Below are positions 12,501 to 24,779 of a stretch of 64,000 nt of DNA, piece by piece. The stretch covers positions 62,001 to 126,000 of the forward strand of contig JARPUW010000282.1 of assembly GCA_030533445.1 (NCBI GenBank), read 5' to 3'. The position numbers and the translations under genes are program-made. How positions within the stretch are numbered: the stretch's first letter is position 1; each line of letters starts with the position of its first letter. Under the pieces are notes generated by a model. The model had not been told where the DNA came from, searched no databases, and saw only the letters and a list, made by a program, of their open reading frames with translations. This stretch comes from Cyprinodon diabolis (lineage: Eukaryota; Chordata; Actinopteri; Cyprinodontiformes; Cyprinodontidae).

Positions 12501-15500
12501 CTGGCAATCATCTAGAGCTGAAAACTAACAATATAAAGTAGATTTGAGCAGATGTTTTTGGTTCCAAGCTTCAAAACAGAAGTTGAGGCCAAAACGCTCT
12601 TTTCACAGTGAGATAATGCCATTTTGGCCTCTGGAGTTGTAACAGACAAATCATTAATGATACAGCCATGATCTTTTCTGGCAATCATCTAGAGCTGAAA
12701 ACTAACAATATAAAGTAGATTTGAGCAGATGTTTTTGGTTCCAAGCTTCAAAACAGAAGTTTAGGCCAAAACGCTCTTTTCACAGTGAGATAATGCCATT
12801 TTGGCCTCTGGAGTTGTAACAGACAAACCATTAATGATACAGCCATGATCTTTTCTGGCAATCATCTAGAGCTGAAAACTAACAATATAAAGTAGATTTG
12901 AGCAGATGTTTTTGGTTCCAAGCTTCAAAACAGATGTTGAGGCCAAAACACTCTTTTCACAGTGAGATAATGCCATTTTGGCCTCTGGAGGTGTAACAGA
13001 CAAACCATTAATGATACAGCCATGATCTTTTTTGGCAATCATCTAGAGCTGAAAACTAACAATATAAAGTAGATTTGAGCAGATGTTTTTGGTTCCAAGC
13101 TTCAAAACAGAAGTTGAGGCCAAAACGCTCTTTTTACAGTGAGATAATGCCATTTTGGCCTCTGGAGTTGTAACAGACAAATCATTAATGATACAGCCAT
13201 GATCTTTTCTGGCAATCATCTAGAGCTGAAAACTAACAATATAAAGTAGATTTGAGCAGATGTTTTTGGTTCCAAGCTTCAAAACAGAAGTTGAGGCCAA
13301 AACGCTCTTTTCACAGTGAGATAATGCCATTTTGGCCTCTGGAGTTGTAACAGACAAACCATTAATGATACTGCCATGATCTTTTCTGGCAATCATCTAG
13401 AGCTGAAAACTAACAATATAAAGTAGATTTGAGCAGATGTTTTTGGTTCCAAGCTTCAAAACAGATGTTGAGGCCAAAACGCTCTTTTCACAGTGAGATA
13501 ATGCCATTTTGGCCTCTGGAGTTGTAACAGACAAACCATTAATGATACAGCCATGATCTTTTCTGGCAATCATCTAGAGCTGAAAACTAACAATATAAAG
13601 TAGATTTGAGCAGATGTTTTTGGTTCCAAGCTTCAAAACAGAAGTTGAGGCCAAAACGCTCTTTTCACAGTAAGATAATGCCATTTTGGCCTCTGGAGTT
13701 GTAACAGACAAATCATTAATGATACAGCCATGATCTTTTCTGGCAATCATCTAGAGCTGAAAACTAACAATATAAAGTAGATTTGAGCAGATGTTTTTGG
13801 TTCCAAGCTTCAAAACAGAAGTTGAGGCCAAAACGCTCTTTTCACAGTGAGATAATGCCATTTTGGCCTCTGGAGTTGTAACAGACAAATCATTAATGAT
13901 ACAGCCATGATATTTTCTGGCAATCATCTAGAGCTGAAAACTAACAATATAAAGTAGATTTGAGCAGATGTTTTTGGTTCCAAGCTTCAAAACAGAAGTT
14001 GAGGCCAAAACGCTCTTTTCACAGTGAGATAATGCCATTTTGGCCTCTGGAGTTGTAACAGACAAACCATTAATGATACAGCCATGATCTTTTCTGGCAA
14101 TCATCTGGAGCTGAAAACTAACAATATAAAGTAGATTTGAGCAGATGTTTTTGGTTCCAAGCTTCAAAACAGAAGTTGAGGCCAAAACGCTCTTTTCACA
14201 GTGAGATAATACCATTTTGGCCTCTGGAGCTGTAACAGACAAACCATTAATGATACAGCCATGATCTTTTCTGGCAATCATATAGAGCTCAAAACTAACA
14301 ATATAAAGTAGATTTGAGCAGATGTTTTTGGTTCCAAGCTTCAAAACAGAAGTTGAGGCCAAAACGCTCTTTTCACAGTGAGATAATGCCATTTTGGCCT
14401 CTGGAGTTGTAAAATACAAACCATTAATGATACAGCCATGATCTTTTCTGGCAATCATCTAGAGCTGAAAACTAACAATATAAAGTAGATTTGAGCAGAT
14501 GTTTTTGGTTCCAAGCTTCAAAACAGAAGTTGAGGCCAAAACGCTCTTTTCACAGTGAGATAATGCCATTTTGGCCTCTGGAGTTGTAACAGACAAACCA
14601 TTAATGATACAGCCATGATCTTTTCTGGCAATCATATAGAGCTGAAAACTAACAATATAAAGTAGATTTGAGCAGATGTTTTTGGTTCCAAGCTTCAAAA
14701 CAGAAGTTGAGGCCAAAACGCTCTTTTCACAGTGAGATAATGCCATTTTGGCCTCTGGAGTTGTAACAGACAAACCATTAATGATACAGCCATGATCTTT
14801 TCTGGCAATCATCTAGAGCTGAAAACTTACAATATAAAGTAGATTTGAGCAGATGTTTTTGGTTCCAAGCTTCAAAACAGAAGTTGAGGCCAAAACGCTC
14901 TTTTCACAGTGAGATAATGCCATTTTGGCCTCTGGAGTTGTAACAGACAAACCATTAATGATACAGCCATGATCTTTTCTGGCAATCATCTAGAGCTGAA
15001 AACTAACAATATAAAGTAGATTTGAGCAGATGTTTTTGGTTCCAAGCTTCAAAACAGAAGTTGAGGCCAAAACGCTCTTTTCACAGTGAGATAATGCCAT
15101 TTTGGCCTCTGGAGTTGTAACAGACAAACCATTAATGATACAGCCATGACCTTTTCTGGCAATCATCTAGAGCTGAAAACTAACAATATAAAGTAGATTT
15201 GAGCAGATGTTTTTGGTTCCAAGCTTCAAATCAGAAGTTGAGGCCAAAACGCTCTTTTCACAGTGAGATAATGCCATTTTGGCCTCTGGAGTTGTAACAG
15301 ACAAACCATTAATGATACAGCCATGATCTTTTCTGGCAATCATCTAGAGCTGAAAACTAACAATATAAAGTAGATTTGAGCAGATGTTTTTGGTTCCAAG
15401 CTTCAAAACAGAAGTTGAGGCCAAAACGCTCTTTTCACAGTGAGATAATGCCATTTTGGCCTCTGGAGTTGTAACAGACAAATCATTAATGATACAGCCA

Positions 15501-15753
15501 TGATCTTTTCTGGCAATCATCTAGAGCTGAAAACTAACAATATAAAGTAGATTTGAGCAGATGTTTTTGGTTCCAAGCTTCAAAACAGAAGTTTAGGCCA
15601 AAACGCTCTTTTCACAGTGAGATAATGCCATTTTGGCCTCTGGAGTTGTAACAGACAAACCATTAATGATACAGCCATGATCTTTTCTGGCAATCATCTA
15701 GAGCTGAAAACTAACAATATAAAGTAGATTTGAGCAGATGTTTTTGGTTCCAA
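9558..15753. repeat. 6,196-bp tandem duplication, right copy
   Basis: Begins with an S monomer directly after a G monomer at 9381. That G-S neighbour pair occurs nowhere else I looked and marks the join. The copy ends with G at 15577, after which the array continues with H as in the ordinary G-H-I order, not with S. I compared diagnostic variants and spacing and did not align base by base, but I saw no difference between the copies beyond the ends. Confidence 0.92.
12745..15576. repeat. 16-monomer HOR unit, second copy
   Basis: Same monomer order as the unit starting at 6549, offset by exactly 6,196 bp, because it lies inside the right copy of that duplication. A new G follows at 15577, so the unit is followed by another member of the same HOR family, as expected of a tandem HOR. 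Confidence 0.92.
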
Positions 15754-18700
15754 GCTTCAAAACAGATGTTGAGGCCAAAACACTCTTTTCACAGTGAGAT
15801 AATGCCATTTTGGCCTCTGGAGGTGTAACAGACAAACCATTAATGATACAGCCATGATCTTTTTTGGCAATCATCTAGAGCTGAAAACTAACAATATAAA
15901 GTAGATTTGAGCAGATGTTTTTGGTTCCAAGCTTCAAAACAGAAGTTGAGGCCAAAACGCTCTTTTTACAGTGAGATAATGCCATTTTGGCCTCTGGAGT
16001 TGTAACAGACAAATCATTAATGATACAGCCATGATCTTTTCTGGCAATCATCTAGAGCTGAAAACTAACAATATAAAGTAGATTTGAGCAGATGTTTTTG
16101 GTTCCAAGCTTCAAAACAGAAGTTGAGGCCAAAACGCTCTTTTCACAGTGAGATAATGCCATTTTGGCCTCTGGAGTTGTAACAGACAAACCATTAATGA
16201 TACTGCCATGATCTTTTCTGGCAATCATCTAGAGCTGAAAACTAACAATATAAAGTAGATTTGAGCAGATGTTTTTGGTTCCAAGCTTCAAAACAGATGT
16301 TGAGGCCAAAACGCTCTTTTCACAGTGAGATAATGCCATTTTGGCCTCTGGAGTTGTAACAGACAAACCATTAATGATACAGCCATGATCTTTTCTGGCA
16401 ATCATCTAGAGCTGAAAACTAACAATATAAAGTAGATTTGAGCAGATGTTTTTGGTTCCAAGCTTCAAAACAGAAGTTGAGGCCAAAACGCTCTTTTCAC
16501 AGTAAGATAATGCCATTTTGGCCTCTGGAGTTGTAACAGACAAATCATTAATGATACAGCCATGATCTTTTCTGGCAATCATCTAGAGCTGAAAACTAAC
16601 AATATAAAGTAGATTTGAGCAGATGTTTTTGGTTCCAAGCTTCAAAACAGAAGTTGAGGCCAAAACGCTCTTTTCACAGTGAGATAATGCCATTTTGGCC
16701 TCTGGAGTTGTAACAGACAAATCATTAATGATACAGCCATGATCTTTTCTGGCAATCATCTAGAGCTGAAAACTAACAATATAAAGTAGATTTGAGCAGA
16801 TGTTTTTGGTTCCAAGCTTCAAAACAGAAGTTGAGGCCAAAACGCTCTTTTTACAGTGAGATAATGCCATTTTGGCCTCTGGAGTTGTAACAGACAAATC
16901 ATTAATGATACAGCCATGATCTTTTCTGGCAATCATCTAGAGCTGAAAACTAACAATATAAAGTAGATTTGAGCAGATGTTTTTGGTTCCAAGCTTCAAA
17001 ACAGAAGTTGAGGCCAAAACGCTCTTTTCACAGTGAGATAATGCCATTTTGGCCTCTGGAGTTGTAACAGACAAACCATTAATGATACTGCCATGATCTT
17101 TTCTGGCAATCATCTAGAGCTGAAAACTAACAATATAAAGTAGATTTGAGCAGATGTTTTTGGTTCCAAGCTTCAAAACAGATGTTGAGGCCAAAACGCT
17201 CTTTTCACAGTGAGATAATGCCATTTTGGCCTCTGGAGTTGTAACAGACAAACCATTAATGATACAGCCATGATCTTTTCTGGCAATCATCTAGAGCTGA
17301 AAACTAACAATATAAAGTAGATTTGAGCAGATGTTTTTGGTTCCAAGCTTCAAAACAGAAGTTGAGGCCAAAACGCTCTTTTCACAGTAAGATAATGCCA
17401 TTTTGGCCTCTGGAGTTGTAACAGACAAATCATTAATGATACAGCCATGATCTTTTCTGGCAATCATCTAGAGCTGAAAACTAACAATATAAAGTAGATT
17501 TGAGCAGATGTTTTTGGTTCCAAGCTTCAAAACAGAAGTTGAGGCCAAACGCTCTTTTCACAGTGAGATAATGCCATTTTGGCCTCTGGAGTTGTAACAG
17601 ACAAATCATTAATGATACAGCCATGATATTTTCTGGCAATCATCTAGAGCTGAAAACTAACAATATAAAGTAGATTTGAGCAGATGTTTTTGGTTCCAAG
17701 CTTCAAAACAGAAGTTGAGGCCAAAACGCTCTTTTCACAGTGAGATAATGCCATTTTGGCCTCTGGAGTTGTAACAGACAAACCATTAATGATACAGCCA
17801 TGATCTTTTCTGGCAATCATCTGGAGCTGAAAACTAACAATATAAAGTAGATTTGAGCAGATGTTTTTGGTTCCAAGCTTCAAAACAGAAGTTGAGGCCA
17901 AAACGCTCTTTTCACAGTGAGATAATACCATTTTGGCCTCTGGAGCTGTAACAGACAAACCATTAATGATACAGCCATGATCTTTTCTGGCAATCATATA
18001 GAGCTCAAAACTAACAATATAAAGTAGATTTGAGCAGATGTTTTGGTTCCAAGCTTCAAAACAGAAGTTGAGGCCAAAACGCTCTTTTCACAGTGAGATA
18101 ATGCCATTTTGGCCTCTGGAGTTGTAAAATACAAACCATTAATGATACAGCCATGATCTTTTCTGGCAATCATCTAGAGCTGAAAACTAACAATATAAAG
18201 TAGATTTGAGCAGATGTTTTTGGTTCCAAGCTTCAAAACAGAAGTTGAGGCCAAAACGCTCTTTTCACAGTGAGATAATGCCATTTTGGCCTCTGGAGTT
18301 GTAACAGACAAATCATTAATGATACAGCCATGATCTTTTCTGGCAATCATCTAGAGCTGAAAACTAACAATATAAAGTAGATTTGAGCAGATGTTTTTGG
18401 TTCCAAGCTTCAAAACAGAAGTTGAGGCCAAAACGCTCTTTTTACAGTGAGATAATGCCATTTTGGCCTCTGGAGTTGTAACAGACAAATCATTAATGAT
18501 ACAGCCATGATCTTTTCTGGCAATCATCTAGAGCTGAAAACTAACAATATAAAGTAGATTTGAGCAGATGTTTTTGGTTCCAAGCTTCAAAACAGAAGTT
18601 GAGGCCAAAACGCTCTTTTTACAGTGAGATAATGCCATTTTGGCCTCTGGAGTTGTAACAGACAAATCATTAATGATACAGCCATGATCTTTTCTGGCAA

Positions 18701-21062
18701 TCATCTAGAGCTGAAAACTAACAATATAAAGTAGATTTGAGCAGATGTTTTTGGTTCCAAGCTTCAAAACAGAAGTTGAGGCCAAAACGCTCTTTTTACA
18801 GTGAGATAATGCCATTTTGGCCTCTGGAGTTGTAACAGACAAATCATTAATGATACAGCCATGATCTTTTCTGGCAATCATCTAGAGCTGAAAACTAACA
18901 ATATAAAGTAGATTTGAGCAGATGTTTTTGGTTCCAAGCTTCAAAACAGAAGTTGAGGCCAAAACGCTCTTTTCACAGTGAGATAATGCCATTTTGGCCT
19001 CTGGAGTTGTAACAGACAAACATTAATGATACTGCCATGATCTTTTCTGGCAATCATCTAGAGCTGAAAACTAACAATATAAAGTAGATTTGAGCAGATG
19101 TTTTTGGTTCCAAGCTTCAAAACAGATGTTGAGGCCAAAACGCTCTTTTCACAGTGAGATAATGCCATTTTGGCCTCTGGAGTTGTAACAGACAAACCAT
19201 TAATGATACAGCCATGATCTTTTCTGGCAATCATCTAGAGCTGAAAACTAACAATATAAAGTAGATTTGAGCAGATGTTTTTGGTTCCAAGCTTCAAAAC
19301 AGAAGTTGAGGCCAAAACGCTCTTTTCACAGTAAGATAATGCCATTTTGGCCTCTGGAGTTGTAACAGACAAATCATTAATGATACAGCCATGATCTTTT
19401 CTGGCAATCATCTAGAGCTGAAAACTAACAATATAAAGTAGATTTGAGCAGATGTTTTTGGTTCCAAGCTTCAAAACAGAAGTTGAGGCCAAACGCTCTT
19501 TTCACAGTGAGATAATGCCATTTTGGCCTCTGGAGTTGTAACAGACAAATCATCATTAATGATACAGCCATGATCTTTTCTGGCAATCATCTAGAGCTGA
19601 AAACTAACAATATAAAGTAGATTTGAGCAGATGTTTTTGGTTCCAAGCTTCAAAACAGAAGTTGAGGCCAAAACGCTCTTTTTACAGTGAGATAATGCCA
19701 TTTTGGCCTCTGGAGTTGTAACAGACAAATCATTAATGATACAGCCATGATCTTTTCTGGCAATCATCTAGAGCTGAAAACTAACAATATAAAGTAGATT
19801 TGAGCAGATGTTTTTGGTTCCAAGCTTCAAAACAGAAGTTGAGGCCAAAACGCTCTTTTCACAGTGAGATAATGCCATTTTGGCCTCTGGAGTTGTAACA
19901 GACAAACCATTAATGATACTGCCATGATCTTTTCTGGCAATCATCTAGAGCTGAAAACTAACAATATAAAGTAGATTTGAGCAGATGTTTTTGGTTCCAA
20001 GCTTCAAAACAGATGTTGAGGCCAAAACGCTCTTTTCACAGTGAGATAATGCCATTTTGGCCTCTGGAGTTGTAACAGACAAACCATTAATGATACAGCC
20101 ATGATCTTTTCTGGCAATCATCTAGAGCTGAAAACTAACAATATAAAGTAGATTTGAGCAGATGTTTTTGGTTCCAAGCTTCAAAACAGAAGTTGAGGCC
20201 AAAACGCTCTTTTCACAGTAAGATAATGCCATTTTGGCCTCTGGAGTTGTAACAGACAAATCATTAATGATACAGCCATGATCTTTTCTGGCAATCATCT
20301 AGAGCTGAAAACTAACAATATAAAGTAGATTTGAGCAGATGTTTTTGGTTCCAAGCTTCAAAACAGAAGTTGAGGCCAAAACGCTCTTTTCACAGTGAGA
20401 TAATGCCATTTTGGCCTCTGGAGTTGTAACAGACAAATCATTAATGATACAGCCATGATATTTTCTGGCAATCATCTAGAGCTGAAAACTAACAATATAA
20501 AGTAGATTTGAGCAGATGTTTTTGGTTCCAAGCTTCAAAACAGAAGTTGAGGCCAAAACGCTCTTTTCACAGTGAGATAATGCCATTTTGGCCTCTGGAG
20601 TTGTAACAGACAAACCATTAATGATACAGCCATGACCTTTTCTGGCAATCATCTAGAGCTGAAAACTAACAATATAAAGTAGATTTGAGCAGATGTTTTT
20701 GGTTCCAAGCTTCAAATCAGAAGTTGAGGCCAAAACGCTCTTTTCACAGTGAGATAATGCCATTTTGGCCTCTGGAGTTGTAACAGACAAACCATTAATG
20801 ATACAGCCATGATCTTTTCTGGCAATCATCTAGAGCTGAAAACTAACAATATAAAGTAGATTTGAGCAGATGTTTTTGGTTCCAAGCTTCAAAACAGAAG
20901 TTGAGGCCAAAACGCTCTTTTCACAGTGAGATAATGCCATTTTGGCCTCTGGAGTTGTAACAGACAAATCATTAATGATACAGCCATGATCTTTTCTGGC
21001 AATCATCCAGAGCTGAAAACTAACAATATAAAGTAGATTTGAGCAGATGTTTTTGGTTCCAA
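15577..21062. repeat. 31-monomer expanded HOR unit (5,486 bp)
   Basis: Order is G H I J K L, T I J K L, M C D/N O, T I I I J K L, T I J K L, M, R A T. It contains three extra T-I-J-K-L blocks, one with a triple I at 18407-18937, and it lacks E, P and x before R. The last T monomer has the only catccagag in the window (near 21005). Length is 31 x 177 - 1 because of five small indels between 17,545 and 19,555. This is the most rearranged unit in the window. Confidence 0.9.
17524..19646. other. Cluster of small indels in otherwise in-phase array
   Basis: Five length changes fall within about 2 kb: gccaaacgc (one A lost from AAAA) near 17547, gatgttttgg (one T lost from TTTTT) at 18041, acaaacatt (one C lost from CC) near 19020, gccaaacgc again near 19491, and aaatcatcatt (three bases gained) near 19550. 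The four losses are all in homopolymer runs. The rest of the window between 6.2 and 39.6 kb has only one other indel, in the F monomer at 12213. These may be consensus errors in a weakly covered patch, or real. Confidence 0.8.
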
Positions 21063-24000
21063 GCTTCAAAACAGAAGTTTAGGCCAAAACGCTCTTTTCA
21101 CAGTGAGATAATGCCATTTTGGCCTCTGGAGTTGTAACAGACAAACCATTAATGATACAGCCATGATCTTTTCTGGCAATCATCTAGAGCTGAAAACTAA
21201 CAATATAAAGTAGATTTGAGCAGATGTTTTTGGTTCCAAGCTTCAAAACAGATGTTGAGGCCAAAACACTCTTTTCACAGTGAGATAATGCCATTTTGGC
21301 CTCTGGAGGTGTAACAGACAAACCATTAATGATACAGCCATGATCTTTTTTGGCAATCATCTAGAGCTGAAAACTAACAATATAAAGTAGATTTGAGCAG
21401 ATGTTTTTGGTTCCAAGCTTCAAAACAGAAGTTGAGGCCAAAACGCTCTTTTTACAGTGAGATAATGCCATTTTGGCCTCTGGAGTTGTAACAGACAAAT
21501 CATTAATGATACAGCCATGATCTTTTCTGGCAATCATCTAGAGCTGAAAACTAACAATATAAAGTAGATTTGAGCAGATGTTTTTGGTTCCAAGCTTCAA
21601 AACAGAAGTTGAGGCCAAAACGCTCTTTTCACAGTGAGATAATGCCATTTTGGCCTCTGGAGTTGTAACAGACAAACCATTAATGATACTGCCATGATCT
21701 TTTCTGGCAATCATCTAGAGCTGAAAACTAACAATATAAAGTAGATTTGAGCAGATGTTTTTGGTTCCAAGCTTCAAAACAGATGTTGAGGCCAAAACGC
21801 TCTTTTCACAGTGAGATAATGCCATTTTGGCCTCTGGAGTTGTAACAGACAAACCATTAATGATACAGCCATGATCTTTTCTGGCAATCATCTAGAGCTG
21901 AAAACTAACAATATAAAGTAGATTTGAGCAGATGTTTTTGGTTCCAAGCTTCAAAACAGAAGTTGAGGCCAAAACGCTCTTTTCACAGTAAGATAATGCC
22001 ATTTTGGCCTCTGGAGTTGTAACAGACAAATCATTAATGATACAGCCATGATCTTTTCTGGCAATCATCTAGAGCTGAAAACTAACAATATAAAGTAGAT
22101 TTGAGCAGATGTTTTTGGTTCCAAGCTTCAAAACAGAAGTTGAGGCCAAAACGCTCTTTTCACAGTGAGATAATGCCATTTTGGCCTCTGGAGTTGTAAC
22201 AGACAAATCATTAATGATACAGCCATGATCTTTTCTGGCAATCATCTAGAGCTGAAAACTAACAATATAAAGTAGATTTGAGCAGATGTTTTTGGTTCCA
22301 AGCTTCAAAACAGAAGTTGAGGCCAAAACGCTCTTTTTACAGTGAGATAATGCCATTTTGGCCTCTGGAGTTGTAACAGACAAATCATTAATGATACAGC
22401 CATGATCTTTTCTGGCAATCATCTAGAGCTGAAAACTAACAATATAAAGTAGATTTGAGCAGATGTTTTTGGTTCCAAGCTTCAAAACAGAAGTTGAGGC
22501 CAAAACGCTCTTTTCACAGTGAGATAATGCCATTTTGGCCTCTGGAGTTGTAACAGACAAACCATTAATGATACTGCCATGATCTTTTCTGGCAATCATC
22601 TAGAGCTGAAAACTAACAATATAAAGTAGATTTGAGCAGATGTTTTTGGTTCCAAGCTTCAAAACAGATGTTGAGGCCAAAACGCTCTTTTCACAGTGAG
22701 ATAATGCCATTTTGGCCTCTGGAGTTGTAACAGACAAACCATTAATGATACAGCCATGATCTTTTCTGGCAATCATCTAGAGCTGAAAACTAACAATATA
22801 AAGTAGATTTGAGCAGATGTTTTTGGTTCCAAGCTTCAAAACAGAAGTTGAGGCCAAAACGCTCTTTTCACAGTAAGATAATGCCATTTTGGCCTCTGGA
22901 GTTGTAACAGACAAATCATTAATGATACAGCCATGATCTTTTCTGGCAATCATCTAGAGCTGAAAACTAACAATATAAAGTAGATTTGAGCAGATGTTTT
23001 TGGTTCCAAGCTTCAAAACAGAAGTTGAGGCCAAAACGCTCTTTTCACAGTGAGATAATGCCATTTTGGCCTCTGGAGTTGTAACAGACAAATCATTAAT
23101 GATACAGCCATGATATTTTCTGGCAATCATCTAGAGCTGAAAACTAACAATATAAAGTAGATTTGAGCAGATGTTTTTGGTTCCAAGCTTCAAAACAGAA
23201 GTTGAGGCCAAAACGCTCTTTTCACAGTGAGATAATGCCATTTTGGCCTCTGGAGTTGTAACAGACAAACCATTAATGATACAGCCATGATCTTTTCTGG
23301 CAATCATCTGGAGCTGAAAACTAACAATATAAAGTAGATTTGAGCAGATGTTTTTGGTTCCAAGCTTCAAAACAGAAGTTGAGGCCAAAACGCTCTTTTC
23401 ACAGTGAGATAATACCATTTTGGCCTCTGGAGCTGTAACAGACAAACCATTAATGATACAGCCATGATCTTTTCTGGCAATCATATAGAGCTCAAAACTA
23501 ACAATATAAAGTAGATTTGAGCAGATGTTTTTGGTTCCAAGCTTCAAAACAGAAGTTGAGGCCAAAACGCTCTTTTCACAGTGAGATAATGCCATTTTGG
23601 CCTCTGGAGTTGTAAAATACAAACCATTAATGATACAGCCATGATCTTTTCTGGCAATCATCTAGAGCTGAAAACTAACAATATAAAGTAGATTTGAGCA
23701 GATGTTTTTGGTTCCAAGCTTCAAAACAGAAGTTGAGGCCAAAACGCTCTTTTCACAGTGAGATAATGCCATTTTGGCCTCTGGAGTTGTAACAGACAAA
23801 CCATTAATGATACAGCCATGATCTTTTCTGGCAATCATATAGAGCTGAAAACTAACAATATAAAGTAGATTTGAGCAGATGTTTTTGGTTCCAAGCTTCA
23901 AAACAGAAGTTGAGGCCAAAACGCTCTTTTCACAGTGAGATAATGCCATTTTGGCCTCTGGAGTTGTAACAGACAAACCATTAATGATACAGCCATGATC

Positions 24001-24779
24001 TTTTCTGGCAATCATCTAGAGCTGAAAACTTACAATATAAAGTAGATTTGAGCAGATGTTTTTGGTTCCAAGCTTCAAAACAGAAGTTGAGGCCAAAACG
24101 CTCTTTTCACAGTGAGATAATGCCATTTTGGCCTCTGGAGTTGTAACAGACAAACCATTAATGATACAGCCATGATCTTTTCTGGCAATCATCTAGAGCT
24201 GAAAACTAACAATATAAAGTAGATTTGAGCAGATGTTTTTGGTTCCAAGCTTCAAAACAGAAGTTGAGGCCAAAACGCTCTTTTCACAGTGAGATAATGC
24301 CATTTTGGCCTCTGGAGTTGTAACAGACAAACCATTAATGATACAGCCATGACCTTTTCTGGCAATCATCTAGAGCTGAAAACTAACAATATAAAGTAGA
24401 TTTGAGCAGATGTTTTTGGTTCCAAGCTTCAAATCAGAAGTTGAGGCCAAAACGCTCTTTTCACAGTGAGATAATGCCATTTTGGCCTCTGGAGTTGTAA
24501 CAGACAAACCATTAATGATACAGCCATGATCTTTTCTGGCAATCATCTAGAGCTGAAAACTAACAATATAAAGTAGATTTGAGCAGATGTTTTTGGTTCC
24601 AAGCTTCAAAACAGAAGTTGAGGCCAAAACGCTCTTTTCACAGTGAGATAATGCCATTTTGGCCTCTGGAGTTGTAACAGACAAATCATTAATGATACAG
24701 CCATGATCTTTTCTGGCAATCATCTAGAGCTGAAAACTAACAATATAAAGTAGATTTGAGCAGATGTTTTTGGTTCCAA
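21063..24779. repeat. 21-monomer HOR unit (3,717 bp)
   Basis: Order is G H I J K L, T I J K L, M C D/N O E P x R A T. It equals the 16-mer with one extra five-monomer T-I-J-K-L block inserted after the first L. The same composition recurs at 29028-32744 and, with small indels, at 39647-43364. The M, C, D/N and O monomers give catctggag near 23309, gagctcaaaac near 23491 and gtaaaatac near 23613. Confidence 0.92.

Noticed and set aside
20830..21069. 79-residue minus-strand frames here and at 35167-35406
   Set aside because: They start at a TTG just after the TAA made by the gtttagg variant and run through a neighbouring monomer with a mutated TAG. They are arithmetic by-products of two variant monomers side by side.
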